A stretch of DNA of 64,000 nt from Lederbergia lenta NBRC 16444. GTDB lineage: Bacteria > Bacillota > Bacilli > Bacillales > Bacillaceae_C. The position numbers were made by a program, and so were the translations under genes. This document shows positions 9,084-17,930 of the stretch, one piece after another; the stretch's first letter is position 1, and each line of letters starts with the position of its first letter. The DNA is taken from positions 1 through 64,000 of the forward strand of contig NZ_BCVC01000003.1 of NCBI RefSeq assembly GCF_001591545.1, read 5' to 3'. The notes below the pieces were generated by a model. That model ran no database searches, was not told the origin of the DNA, and worked only from the letters and a program-made list of their open reading frames with translations.

Positions 9084-9296
9084 TTAAATATCCTTCCTAC
9101 CTGCTGATCCTCTTTTATCTCTCTCGTTTTCCTCGCGTTCTTCAATGAGTTGATCTGAGATATCATCCACAGGCATGAGCAATTGATCCCGCTGTGCCTG
9201 TTTCACTTCATCTTTCTTAAAAGCTTTGTCTTTTTCATTTCGTTCTGCCAATGTTTTCTCTCGATTAATCTTATTTTGTGTTGGTTCGTGACTCAT
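9084..9296 (-). CDS. Small highly charged hypothetical protein (70 aa)
   Basis: The product begins MSHEPTQNKINREK and is almost entirely Lys, Glu, Asp, Arg and Gln; no hydrophobic segment or known domain was seen. The start is chosen at the ATG preceded by GGAGG at 7 nt; the longer in-frame form from 9338 has no RBS. The composition suggests a disordered or helical soluble protein. Function unknown. Confidence 0.6.
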   Translation of the reverse strand: MSHEPTQNKINREKTLAERNEKDKAFKKDEVKQAQRDQLLMPVDDISDQLIEEREENERDKRGSAGRKDI

Positions 9297-9418
9297 GAAA
9301 TGACCTCCAGTCTTTCTTATTCCTTTTCCTTTTATCATCTAATCAAAACATTTCTTGTCTGGCAATATTACCGCCAAAACGAGTTTTTTCTATATTAATA
9401 GATACCTTTTATTCACAC

Positions 9419-9452
9419 AAAAAGATCAACCCAATAATGAGTTGATCAAAAA
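9419..9452 (-). terminator. Terminator of the peptide-transport operon
   Basis: A minus-strand stem GATCAAC / GTTGATC with a 10-nt loop followed by TTTTT lies directly downstream of the oppF/dppF-type gene. Confidence 0.7.
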
Positions 9453-9454
9453 AT

Positions 9455-10486
9455 TTAAGCATATGTTTTCTTTTCAAAGTTCGCATTCATTTCTCCACTT
9501 TGAATTTCTTCTATGAAGTGGCATGCAGCTTGATGGCCTTCCTTCATATTTGCATGGGTCTTCAATTCTGGCACTTCTTTCATGCAGCGTTCTTGTGCAA
9601 ATGGACAACGTGTATGGAAACGACATCCAGTTGGCGGATTGATCGGAGATGGGACGTCACCTTTTAGTACGATATGTGACTTTACATGTTCCGGATCTGG
9701 AACTGGAATTGCCGAAAGCAAAGCTTTTGTATATGGATGCTGTGGACTTTCGAATAAAGAGTTCCTATCAGCAATTTCAACTATTTTCCCCAAATACATA
9801 ACGATGACGCGGTCTGAAATATGACGAACAACACCAAGGTCATGCGAGATGAATAAGTAAGTTAAATTATACTTTTCCTGCAATTCTTCAAGTAAGTTCA
9901 ACACCTGTGCTTGAATAGAAACATCAAGTGCAGAAACTGCTTCATCACAAATAATCAACTTTGGATCTACAGATAATGCTCTTGCAATTCCAATTCTTTG
10001 ACGCTGACCGCCTGAAAATTCATGCGGATAACGATCTGCCTGATATTCATTCAAACCAACAGTCTGCAATAATTCAAGCACACGCTCCCGGCGTTTTTCC
10101 TTTGGTACAGAATTCTGAATTTCCATTGCTTCCGTTAATATTTCCGCCACTGTTTGGCGTGGATTAATAGAAGCATATGGATCTTGAAATATAATTTGTA
10201 AGTCTTTACGATATTTCCGCATTTCTCTTTTGGAAAGGGAAGCTAAATCTACTTCTTGGAAAGCAACTTTTCCTTCTGTCGGCTCTTCCAAACGCAAAAT
10301 TGCTCGTCCAGTTGTCGATTTTCCACAGCCGGATTCACCTACGATACTAACCGTTTCACCTTCATATATAGTGAAGCTAATATCATCAACTGCTTTTACA
10401 TGATTAACTGTCCGCCCAAGGAAACCACCTTTAATAGGAAAGTATTGTTTAAGACCTTCAACCTTGAGCAGTTCTTTTTTCGCCAT
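9455..10486 (-). CDS. Peptide ABC transporter ATP-binding protein (OppF/DppF type)
   Basis: This cytosolic ATPase powers an oligopeptide- or dipeptide-type importer. It has Walker A GESGCGKST (about residue 52), the signature FSGGQRQRIGIARAL, Walker B LIICDEAVSALD and the H-loop LFISHDLGVV. The C-terminal OppD/F extension carries the cysteine motif CRFHTRCPFAQERC seen in this family. The ATG follows GGAGG and lies inside the preceding gene (29-nt overlap), so the two ATPases are coupled. It is the last gene of the operon. Confidence 0.94.
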   Translation of the reverse strand: MAKKELLKVEGLKQYFPIKGGFLGRTVNHVKAVDDISFTIYEGETVSIVGESGCGKSTTGRAILRLEEPTEGKVAFQEVDLASLSKREMRKYRKDLQIIFQDPYASINPRQTVAEILTEAMEIQNSVPKEKRRERVLELLQTVGLNEYQADRYPHEFSGGQRQRIGIARALSVDPKLIICDEAVSALDVSIQAQVLNLLEELQEKYNLTYLFISHDLGVVRHISDRVIVMYLGKIVEIADRNSLFESPQHPYTKALLSAIPVPDPEHVKSHIVLKGDVPSPINPPTGCRFHTRCPFAQERCMKEVPELKTHANMKEGHQAACHFIEEIQSGEMNANFEKKTYA

Positions 10487-11492
10487 AAATACTCACCTCC
10501 GGATCGCCATCCCATTGATCTGAATAGATCCAACAACGGATTTGGTTGCCTTCCTCATCAGTAATCAATTCTGGCATCTTCGTTCTGCAAAGGTCCGTAG
10601 CAAACGGACAACGCGGTGCAAACCTGCATCCTACAGGCATCTCATGTGCATTAGGCACATTACCTTTTATAGGAATCAACTTCTCTTGCTCGATGTCATG
10701 ACGCGGCAAAGAATTCAATAATCCAACTGTATATGGGTGTTTTGGTTTTTTAAACAAAGATATCACATCTGAGTACTCTACCACTTGCCCAGCATACATG
10801 ACTGATACAAAATCACACGTCTCAGCGACTACACCAAGATCATGCGTAATGAATATGACCGACATATCCAAACGCTGTTGTAAATCTTTGATCAAACCTA
10901 AAATTTGTGCCTGAATAGTAACATCTAATGCTGTCGTTGGCTCATCTGCAATGAGGATCTCCGGATTACATGCAAGGGCCATTGCTATCATAACCCGTTG
11001 ACGCATCCCTCCTGACAACTCGAATGGATACTGTTTCACTCGTTGTTGAGGAGATGGTATACCAACTAATGTAAGTAATTCTACTGATTTTTTCATTGCC
11101 TCTTTTTTATTCAGCTTTTCATGAATCATCAACGTTTCACTGATTTGTTCACCAACAGTGAAAGCAGGGTTTAATGATGTCATCGGTTCTTGGAAAATCA
11201 TTGAAATAACATTACCTCGAACCGCACGCATTTTTTTCTCAGATAAATCGAGAAGATTCTGTCCCTTAAACAATACTTCCCCCTCTTTGACTTTTCCACT
11301 AGCTGGAAGCAAGCGCATAAGAGATAGAGATGTAATACTTTTACCCGAACCGGATTCACCTACTATCCCAAGGGTCTTACCTTTTGGGACGGAAAAACTC
11401 ACCCCATCTACTGCCCGCACCTCACCATCGTCTGTATAAAATGAAGTCCTTAGATTACGAACATCCAATACTGCCTGTTCAGTCTGTTTCAT
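10458..11492 (-). CDS. Peptide ABC transporter ATP-binding protein (OppD/DppD type)
   Basis: This second ATPase of the heterodimeric pair is 344 aa. It contains Walker A GESGSGKS, signature LSGGMRQRVMIAMAL, Walker B ILIADEPTTALD and the C-terminal CRFAPRCPFATDLC cysteine motif. GGAGG precedes the ATG. It lies 30 bp downstream of the DppB-type permease gene and overlaps the OppF-type gene, giving the order permease, permease, ATPase, ATPase in transcription direction. Confidence 0.94.
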   Translation of the reverse strand: MKQTEQAVLDVRNLRTSFYTDDGEVRAVDGVSFSVPKGKTLGIVGESGSGKSITSLSLMRLLPASGKVKEGEVLFKGQNLLDLSEKKMRAVRGNVISMIFQEPMTSLNPAFTVGEQISETLMIHEKLNKKEAMKKSVELLTLVGIPSPQQRVKQYPFELSGGMRQRVMIAMALACNPEILIADEPTTALDVTIQAQILGLIKDLQQRLDMSVIFITHDLGVVAETCDFVSVMYAGQVVEYSDVISLFKKPKHPYTVGLLNSLPRHDIEQEKLIPIKGNVPNAHEMPVGCRFAPRCPFATDLCRTKMPELITDEEGNQIRCWIYSDQWDGDPEVSIYGEKRTAQG

Positions 11493-11522
11493 GAAATATT
11501 CACCTCCGTCCAGTCTATTCTA

Positions 11523-12470
11523 TTAATTTAAGTCAATTCGTTTATTAAGTAATCGATAGGAAATATCAACAATTAAGTTTACAAACACAAATATAACGGA
11601 GATTACTAGTACTGTTCCTTGAACAATTGGAAAATCACGCTGACGGATTGCATCAATAGTCAAGCGGCCCATTCCATTAATGGCAAAAATCGTTTCTGTC
11701 AATACCGCCCCTCCGAGGAACGCCCCGAATTCAAGGCCGACAACTGTAATTACTGGAATCATCGCATTTTTCAGAGCATGCTTATATATCACGGAGCGTT
11801 CTGAGACACCCTTTGCTCGCGCTGTTCGTATGTAATCTTGGCCAATTACTTCTAACATCGAGGAGCGAGTCATTCGTGCAATAATTGCAGCCCCACCAGT
11901 ACCAAGAGTAATAACTGGTAAAATTACCTGACGCCAATCATCACCCCAACCGGAAGGTCTCATTCGTAAAAACTCCGGCAACGGGAGCCAATCTACTCCA
12001 ACTGCAAACCATTGAATAAGGACAAGTCCCATCCAGAAACTCGGCATCGATAACCCAAACAAAGCAACGATCATGATTGAAATATCTGACAATGTATAAT
12101 GACGAACAGCTGAAATAATCCCAGCAATCAATCCGATAAAAACAGCAAGTAGAGTTGAATAAAATGCTAGTTCCACTGTTACCCAAATCCTACTCTGAAT
12201 TTCATCCATTACAGCTCGTCCGCTTCTAATAGAGCTCCCTAAATCCCCTTGTAAAGCATTCGAAATATAAGAAAAATATTGCACATGAACGGGCTCATTT
12301 AATCCAAGTCGCTCACGGATTTGTTCAACTGTTTTGTCTGATGCTCCTTCTCCTGCGATAATTTGTGCAGGATCGCCGGGAATAAGATGCATCAATGAAA
12401 ATACTAAAATAGAAACACCGATTAACACCGGAATTGTTTGTAATACACGTCTAATAATAAATTTAGTCAA
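11523..12470 (-). CDS. Peptide ABC transporter permease (DppB/OppB type)
   Basis: This inner-membrane permease of 315 aa has six TM helices. The first is at residues about 9-30 (LQTIPVLIGVSILVFSLMHL), followed by the family motif PGDPAQ. The EAA loop near residues 210-230 reads YIRTARAKGVSERSVIYKHALKNA. The start is a TTG with GGAGGG about 9 nt upstream. It pairs with the DppC-type gene 15 bp upstream. Confidence 0.94.
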   Translation of the reverse strand: MTKFIIRRVLQTIPVLIGVSILVFSLMHLIPGDPAQIIAGEGASDKTVEQIRERLGLNEPVHVQYFSYISNALQGDLGSSIRSGRAVMDEIQSRIWVTVELAFYSTLLAVFIGLIAGIISAVRHYTLSDISIMIVALFGLSMPSFWMGLVLIQWFAVGVDWLPLPEFLRMRPSGWGDDWRQVILPVITLGTGGAAIIARMTRSSMLEVIGQDYIRTARAKGVSERSVIYKHALKNAMIPVITVVGLEFGAFLGGAVLTETIFAINGMGRLTIDAIRQRDFPIVQGTVLVISVIFVFVNLIVDISYRLLNKRIDLN

Positions 12471-12485
12471 GTTTCTGCACCCTCC

Positions 12486-13376
12486 CTACTTCTTCATTTT
12501 TGGATCGAGTGCATCTCTCAACCCATCACCGAAAATATTAAAAGCTAGCACAACTAGAACAATCATAATTCCAGGCACTAATACCATATGTGGCGCTTCA
12601 GCCATATACGAACGTCCATCACTTAGCATCGCTCCCCACTCAGGAGTCGGCGGCTTCGCTCCCAACCCAAGAAATGACAAACCACTCGCAGTTAAAACCG
12701 CTGTGGCAATTCGAAGCGTAGCTTGTACAATAATTGGGGACATTACATTTGGCAAAATATGCTTAAATATAATACGTGCATCTGATGCACCAAGCGCTCT
12801 CACAGCATCAATATATTCTAATTTTCGGACAGTTAAGGTTGATCCCCGCACAATCCTTGCAAATGCTGGAATAGAAAATATCCCCACTGCAATGATTACG
12901 TTCGTCAAACTACCACCAAGGACACTCACAATAGCAAGCGCTAATATAATTCCAGGGAAAGCAAGCAAAATATCCATAACTCGCATAATGATCGTGTCTA
13001 GTACGCCTCCATAATACCCTGAGATTACACCAAAGAAGACTCCAATCACTCCACCAATAACTACGGAGAAAAAGCCAACAAACAATGTTAGACTCATACC
13101 GTGAATAATTCGAGTGAAAATATCCCTCCCGAAATTATCGGTGCCAAACCAATGTTCCGCTGAAGGTCCTTGAACCTTATTCAATATATCTACTTCATTC
13201 GGATCATAAGATGTAAATAACGGTCCAATAATTGATGTAACAATAAAAAACAGAATTAATATGCCTCCAACTACAGCCGCTTTGTTCTTCCTCAGCCTTT
13301 TCCAAATGGTTTTATAATACTCGACTTTTGGATTTGACTGTTTTCGAACAGTAGGCTGCACCGTCTGTTGAGCCAT
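12486..13376 (-). CDS. Peptide ABC transporter permease (DppC/OppC type)
   Basis: The DppC-type permease has a cytosolic N-terminus, one TM helix at about residues 35-58 and a five-helix core. Family motifs are GTDNFGRDIFTRIIHG and the EAA loop YIDAVRALGASDARIIFKHIL. The end is the typical FNIFGDGLRDALDPKM. The ATG at 13376 has AAGGGGTG about 7 nt upstream; an in-frame TTG two codons earlier is less well placed. It is the first gene of the operon, facing the divergent binding-protein gene. Confidence 0.93.
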   Translation of the reverse strand: MAQQTVQPTVRKQSNPKVEYYKTIWKRLRKNKAAVVGGILILFFIVTSIIGPLFTSYDPNEVDILNKVQGPSAEHWFGTDNFGRDIFTRIIHGMSLTLFVGFFSVVIGGVIGVFFGVISGYYGGVLDTIIMRVMDILLAFPGIILALAIVSVLGGSLTNVIIAVGIFSIPAFARIVRGSTLTVRKLEYIDAVRALGASDARIIFKHILPNVMSPIIVQATLRIATAVLTASGLSFLGLGAKPPTPEWGAMLSDGRSYMAEAPHMVLVPGIMIVLVVLAFNIFGDGLRDALDPKMKK

Positions 13377-13689
13377 AGACAAACACCCCTTCCAGCCAAA
13401 AAATTTTCATCTTAACTATATTAACCTACTTACTCTTTAAAAGTAAACATTGAAAATACTAAAAATACTATTTTTGAATAATTAAATAATGGAAATTCAC
13501 CAATCTTTCACTTACTCAACTCACAGTTAGACCCTTTTACTGCAACGCTTACTATTTAATAGTTAATTTTACTACTATACTGAATATTATTAATCTATAA
13601 TATATTTAATATTTGTTGTTACTGAATATAAAGTGTGTTATATTTTTTCTGACAACTCGTCTAATCATTATTATAGGGGGAAATATACC
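13377..13689. promoter_or_regulatory. Divergent promoter region of the peptide transporter
   Basis: This is 313 bp of very AT-rich DNA between the permease operon (minus) and the binding-protein gene (plus). It must hold both promoters. I found no clear operator or riboswitch and no unambiguous -35/-10 pair, so this is a positional call. Confidence 0.5.
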
Positions 13690-15303
13690 ATGAGGAACAA
13701 TAGCAAGGTTTGGCTTTTAGCCTTAACGCTTGTCCTTTCCATATTCTTAGCAGCATGTGCAGGTGGAAGCGACAAAGATGCAGATAATGCAGATGATCAA
13801 AATAAAGAAAGTGGGTCAGAAGAAGCTAAAGCTGGCGGCGATCTTATACTAGATGTATTGTCAGATGCTTCATCATTGGATACCCATGGCTCAAACGATG
13901 TCGTTTCTTCCAATATTCATGCGAATATTTATGAGTCATTAGTAAAACGTAATGACAAAAATGAAATCGAAGCTAGTCTTGCTGAAAAGTGGGAACAGAG
14001 TGATGATGTCACTTGGGAATTTACACTTCGCGATAACGTGACATTCCACGATGGCGAAAAGTTTAATGCAGAAGCAGTAAAAGCGAATTTAGATCGTATC
14101 CGTGACCCTAAGGTCGCTTCACCAAGATTCTTCTTGTTTGAAATGGTGAAAAGTGTAGACGTTGTAGATGATCAAACCGTTCGCATCACAACTGAATATC
14201 CTTTCGCTCCATTATTAGCACATTTATCTCATAATGGGGGCGGCATGATGAGTCCGAAAACAATTGCGGCTGATTATGAAGGAATGAAAAATGGTAAAGA
14301 GCCTGGAGCAGTTATTTCAGAGCAACCTGCAGGGACTGGCTATTTCAAGTTTGAAAGCTGGGAAACAGGATCTCAACTCAAGCTTGTAAAAAATGAAGAG
14401 TATTGGGATACACCGGCGCTCGTTGATTCAGTTACTTTCAAAGTAGTTCCTGAAAGTGCAACAAGAATCGCAGATTTAGAAACTGGCTACGCACATATTG
14501 CCGACCCAGTAGAGCCGAATGAAGTAAAGCAAGTAAATGATTCAGACAATGCAACTGTTAACCAAAAAGCATCTTCAAGTGTATCTTATATTGGTTTTAA
14601 TACTGAAAAAGCTCCTTTTGATGACGTGAAGGTTCGTCAAGCGATAGCAATGTTGATAGACAAAGAAGAGATCATCGAAGGTGTATATGAAGGAATTGGA
14701 ATTCAAGCAAATGGTCCACTTGCACCTGGCATCTTTGGATATAATGAAGATGTTCCTGTTGTTGAACATAACGTTGAAAAAGCGAAAGAACTACTTAAAG
14801 AAGCTGGTTATGAAGACGGATTTAAAACATCGATCTGGACAAATGACAACCAACAACGTATGGATACAGCTATTTTAGTTCAACAAAAATTAAAAGCAGC
14901 TAATATCGATGTAAACGTAGAGGTAATGGAATTTGGTGCTTACCTAGAAAAATCAGCTGCTGGCGAACATGATATGTTTATCCTTGGCTGGTCTAATCCA
15001 ACAGGCGATGCTGACTATGGTATGTACGCATTATTCCACTCATCACAAAAAGGTAATCCTGGTAACCGTGCTTTCTATGAAAATCCTGAAGTGGACAAAC
15101 TACTTGATGAAGGACGACGTGAAGCAGATCCTGAAAAGCGTGTGGAACTTTACAATCAAGTTCAAGAACACTTAGTCGAAGACGCACCAATGGTATTCAT
15201 TCATCACCAAGAATACCTAACAGGTATCAGCAATAAAATTGACGGATTCGAAATCGATACATCTGGTATTTACCAATTGAAAAACGTACATTTTGTAGAA
15301 TAA
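13690..15303 (+). CDS. Peptide/glutathione-type ABC transporter substrate-binding lipoprotein (SBP family 5)
   Basis: This is an extracellular lipoprotein of 537 aa. The signal peptide ends in the lipobox LAAC-AGG (Cys about residue 23) and is followed by an acidic linker. The family 5 core includes LAEKWEQSDDVTWEFTLRDNVTFHDG and VRQAIAMLIDKEEII. It resembles proteins annotated as glutathione- or dipeptide-binding. The start is the ATG after ATAGGGGG (9 nt). It is transcribed opposite to its presumed permease operon, so stoichiometry is set by a separate promoter. Ligand specificity is not readable. Confidence 0.9.
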   Translation: MRNNSKVWLLALTLVLSIFLAACAGGSDKDADNADDQNKESGSEEAKAGGDLILDVLSDASSLDTHGSNDVVSSNIHANIYESLVKRNDKNEIEASLAEKWEQSDDVTWEFTLRDNVTFHDGEKFNAEAVKANLDRIRDPKVASPRFFLFEMVKSVDVVDDQTVRITTEYPFAPLLAHLSHNGGGMMSPKTIAADYEGMKNGKEPGAVISEQPAGTGYFKFESWETGSQLKLVKNEEYWDTPALVDSVTFKVVPESATRIADLETGYAHIADPVEPNEVKQVNDSDNATVNQKASSSVSYIGFNTEKAPFDDVKVRQAIAMLIDKEEIIEGVYEGIGIQANGPLAPGIFGYNEDVPVVEHNVEKAKELLKEAGYEDGFKTSIWTNDNQQRMDTAILVQQKLKAANIDVNVEVMEFGAYLEKSAAGEHDMFILGWSNPTGDADYGMYALFHSSQKGNPGNRAFYENPEVDKLLDEGRREADPEKRVELYNQVQEHLVEDAPMVFIHHQEYLTGISNKIDGFEIDTSGIYQLKNVHFVE

Positions 15304-15310
15304 TTAAGGG

Positions 15311-15346
15311 AAAACGGCTTAATGGATTCGTCCATTAAGCCGTTTT
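15311..15346. terminator. Bidirectional terminator between the SBP and TatD-like genes
   Basis: A perfect 16-bp stem (AAAACGGCTTAATGGA and its complement) with a TTCG tetraloop and T-runs on both sides separates two convergent genes. It touches the stop codon of the minus-strand gene. Confidence 0.9.
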
Positions 15347-16122
15347 TATATACGATAAAAGTTTTTCGTATTACCATATATCGTCTTGTATATCTTTGTG
15401 ATTTCTTCCTTTTTTAACTCTGCAATGACAGATATTGATTCATGAATCATCTTTGGTTCGGTCATCTTCCCAGTAAAAATCCCCTCGAATGGCCAAGGCC
15501 CATCAGTTTCCACCATTAATTGCTCGAGTGGGTACTTCTTTACAAGTTCTTGGATTTCTTGCTCATATAATACATCAGGAGTGATCGAGATATAGTATCC
15601 ATTCCTTATCATTCGTTCAATTGTAACATTATCCCCTTTAAACCAATGAAAATGCGCATTTTGAATATAATGCTTTTCCAGTAAATCGCAAACGATTGGC
15701 GCATCATCGTAAACAGCATGAAGAATCACCGGCTTATCCCATTGGCTTGCGAGTTTCAAAAAAGCATCTAGAAGTTCTATGTAAGCTTCGTGTTTTATAG
15801 TAGATTTGTTTTCTGTACGAAAATAATAAGGCAAGCCTACTTCCCCTATCGCTACCATCCTATCTTTATTCTTTTCCATCCAAGAAAATAGCTCTTTTAT
15901 TGTATGTTCCGAAGGCAGTTCCTGTTCTGGATGAAACCCAAATGCGGACATTACTTCCACATGTTTATTAGCAAGCTTTAGATTCCTTTTGCATGATTTC
16001 AGATCATAAGAAACAGAGATTAATTTCTCACAATAGCCTTCGTCTAAGGATGTCAAAATTAACTCTATTTCCTCATCACTATAATGGTCTAGATGGATAT
16101 GAGAATCAATCATTTTATTCAT
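15346..16122 (-). CDS. TatD-like metal-dependent hydrolase in the thiamine-precursor operon
   Basis: This TIM-barrel amidohydrolase-type protein (258 aa) has the TatD metal ligands: SHIHLD near the N-terminus, IGEVGLPY, ILHAVYD, HFHWFKG and ETDGPWPF. The start is the ATG of MNKMIDSHIHLD with AGAGGT upstream, overlapping the thiZ stop by 8 nt; the in-frame extension to 16236 is antisense-free but has no homology. Its place as last gene under a TPP riboswitch suggests it acts on the imported pyrimidine or thiamine fragment. This is inference; generic TatD nucleases are the alternative. Confidence 0.85.
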   Translation of the reverse strand: MNKMIDSHIHLDHYSDEEIELILTSLDEGYCEKLISVSYDLKSCKRNLKLANKHVEVMSAFGFHPEQELPSEHTIKELFSWMEKNKDRMVAIGEVGLPYYFRTENKSTIKHEAYIELLDAFLKLASQWDKPVILHAVYDDAPIVCDLLEKHYIQNAHFHWFKGDNVTIERMIRNGYYISITPDVLYEQEIQELVKKYPLEQLMVETDGPWPFEGIFTGKMTEPKMIHESISVIAELKKEEITKIYKTIYGNTKNFYRI

Positions 16123-16867
16123 GTGCAGTACCTCTTTGTAAAATACTTTGGCTAAGCTTACGTTTCCATTCAAGAAATTCCTCAGATAATAATAATGATT
16201 CACTCCGTGGTCTTTCAAATGGAATCTCAAACTCACTAATTATTGTAGCTGGATTTGATGAAAGTACGATAATCCGATCAGATAGAAAAAGAGCTTCATC
16301 AATATTATGCGTTACGAACAATATCGTTTTTTTGTATTCAGCCCAAATCGACAATAGCCATTGATGCATTTCCAACCGAGTAAAATCATCCAGTGCAGAA
16401 AAAGGTTCATCTAAACAAATGAGTGATTGCGGACTTAATAATGCGCGAATAAAAGCGACTCTTTGTTTCATACCGCCAGATAATGCATCCGGAAGGGACT
16501 GTTCATATCCTTCCAGTCCTGCTCGTTTTATCATGTTTAGTGCTTTTTCTCTTTCTACTTTCCCTTGCAATTCTTGTCCTAATAATACATTTTGCAAAAC
16601 TGTCCTCCACGGAAAAAGGGCAGGTTGCTGAGGCATATAACTAATGAGCCCTCGTTTTCCGGTAATATTTTCTCCATCTAACATAATTGTTCCTTGATCA
16701 GGATGAAGCAAACCGCCAATCAAATGAAATAATGTACTCTTCCCGCTTCCGGATGGACCTAATATCGTTAGAAATTCCCCTTCTTTCATTTCAAGGTCGA
16801 TTTCTTTTAAAACTTCCCTGCCTTCAAAGCTTTTCGTCAATCCGTTGATCTCTAATGTCCCTATCAT
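16115..16867 (-). CDS. thiZ: Thiamine-precursor ABC transporter ATP-binding protein
   Basis: This is the ATPase of the ThiXYZ importer. It has Walker A GPSGSGKST (about residue 40), Q-loop SYMPQQPALFPWR, signature LSGGMKQRVAFIRALL and Walker B LICLDEPFSALDD. The start is the ATG that overlaps the thiX TAA (TAATG) with AAAGGAGG upstream. The nitrate/taurine/NMT1-type ATPase family fits the neighbouring ThiY-like binding protein. It is expressed from the TPP-controlled promoter upstream of thiY. Confidence 0.9.
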   Translation of the reverse strand: MIGTLEINGLTKSFEGREVLKEIDLEMKEGEFLTILGPSGSGKSTLFHLIGGLLHPDQGTIMLDGENITGKRGLISYMPQQPALFPWRTVLQNVLLGQELQGKVEREKALNMIKRAGLEGYEQSLPDALSGGMKQRVAFIRALLSPQSLICLDEPFSALDDFTRLEMHQWLLSIWAEYKKTILFVTHNIDEALFLSDRIIVLSSNPATIISEFEIPFERPRSESLLLSEEFLEWKRKLSQSILQRGTAHE

Positions 16868-17628
16868 TACCGCTCCTCCTTTCTTCCCCATTTCACAAAT
16901 TGTCGTTCACCTGCAGTAATGAGGCAAAAAAAGAGCAGGCTTAAGATCATCACCGCAATAATCGCCACAAAAACGCGCTCTGTCCGAAACGAAGAGGAGG
17001 CTAACGTCATATAAACACCTATTCCATTTTTCGCACCAAGCCATTCTGAAATAACAGCCCCCATCACACTATAGGTTGCGGAAATTTTCAAGCCAGAAAA
17101 TAAAGCAGGTAGCGCATTGGGCCACTCTAACTTGGAAAAAAGCTGTATTTTCGATGCTCCTGCCATCAACATATAATGCTTCATCTCAGAAGGTGTATTG
17201 CGAAAACCGCCAAGAGCAGCAATTGTCACTGGAAAAAAACAAACCAAGGTAATCACGATCATTTTTGGTAATAGCCCGAAGCCAAACCAAATAACGAGTA
17301 GTGGTGCTAGTACGATAATTGGTACATTTTGCGATAAAATAAGCAGGGGATAAATAGCCTCTCGCACACCAGGAAGCAAGTGTAACGCTATCGCAACAAC
17401 AAGTCCTACAGAACATCCAATCACAAACCCGACTGTTGCAAGTACGATTGTTGACTGCATATGTGGTAGAAATTGTTCAAATCCTTTCACTGCTTCTTCC
17501 CATATAGAACTCGGCGCCGGTAACAACCATTTTGGCAAATCCGCTAATTTTACTGCTAATTCCCAAATAAATAGTAAAAGGATGAGAACCGCTATCGGTT
17601 TCCATCCTTTTTTGAACATAGACGTCAT
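16867..17628 (-). CDS. thiX: Thiamine-precursor ABC transporter permease
   Basis: This 253-aa permease has about six TM helices and the SsuC/TauC-type loop with the conserved glycine region (GASKIQLFSKLEWPNALPAL, residues about 155-175). The opening is KGWKPIAVLILLLFIWELAVK. Its ATG overlaps the preceding stop by one base (TGATG), indicating coupled translation. Grouped with a ThiY-like protein and a TPP riboswitch, it should import a thiamine pyrimidine precursor such as formylaminopyrimidine. Confidence 0.9.
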   Translation of the reverse strand: MTSMFKKGWKPIAVLILLLFIWELAVKLADLPKWLLPAPSSIWEEAVKGFEQFLPHMQSTIVLATVGFVIGCSVGLVVAIALHLLPGVREAIYPLLILSQNVPIIVLAPLLVIWFGFGLLPKMIVITLVCFFPVTIAALGGFRNTPSEMKHYMLMAGASKIQLFSKLEWPNALPALFSGLKISATYSVMGAVISEWLGAKNGIGVYMTLASSSFRTERVFVAIIAVMILSLLFFCLITAGERQFVKWGRKEER

Positions 17629-17918
17629 CAGCGATATTTCTCCGTTAACTGGGTCATTTCTATCCCATTCGGCTGATATAAAATTTTCACTTGAGAGATA
17701 ACATTTCTGCTACCTATTTCTATCATCCTCTCATTCATTTTTCCGATCACGTTCATTAGCTCGTACATTTCACCTTCCATCGTTGTTTCCAATGGGCTGA
17801 CTTGATATTTCACACCTGAATCCTCGATGACTTTAATCGCTTCATCAACATAAGGGATAACATCCTCGCCGTTCTTTGTTTTCGGTATTATTTGTATGCT
17901 AATTAATGCATTTGCCAT
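17628..17918 (-). CDS. MTH1187/YkoF-type thiamine-binding protein
   Basis: This 96-aa ferredoxin-like fold protein of the DUF77 family begins ALISIQIIPKTKNGEDVIPYVD and contains YQVSPLETTMEGE. B. subtilis YkoF, built of related domains, binds thiamine or its pyrimidine. It sits between thiY and thiX with 12- and 1-nt spacing, so it is part of the operon. It may act as an intracellular acceptor or chaperone for the imported compound. The domain call is strong; the role is inferred. Confidence 0.87.
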   Translation of the reverse strand: MANALISIQIIPKTKNGEDVIPYVDEAIKVIEDSGVKYQVSPLETTMEGEMYELMNVIGKMNERMIEIGSRNVISQVKILYQPNGIEMTQLTEKYR

Positions 17919-17930
17919 TTTTAAAACCTC

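Noticed and set aside
8951-9148. 65-codon plus-strand open frame over repeat locus A
   Set aside because: It is produced by the repeat itself in reverse orientation and runs into the minus-strand small gene; no RBS.
12334-13014. 226-codon plus-strand open frame opposite the peptide permease genes
   Set aside because: A shadow of the DppC/DppB-type genes, which have clear family motifs on the minus strand.
13377-13689. CodY box upstream of the peptide transporter
   Set aside because: The best match (AATTTTCATCTT near 13401) covers only about half of the AATTTTCWGAAAATT consensus.
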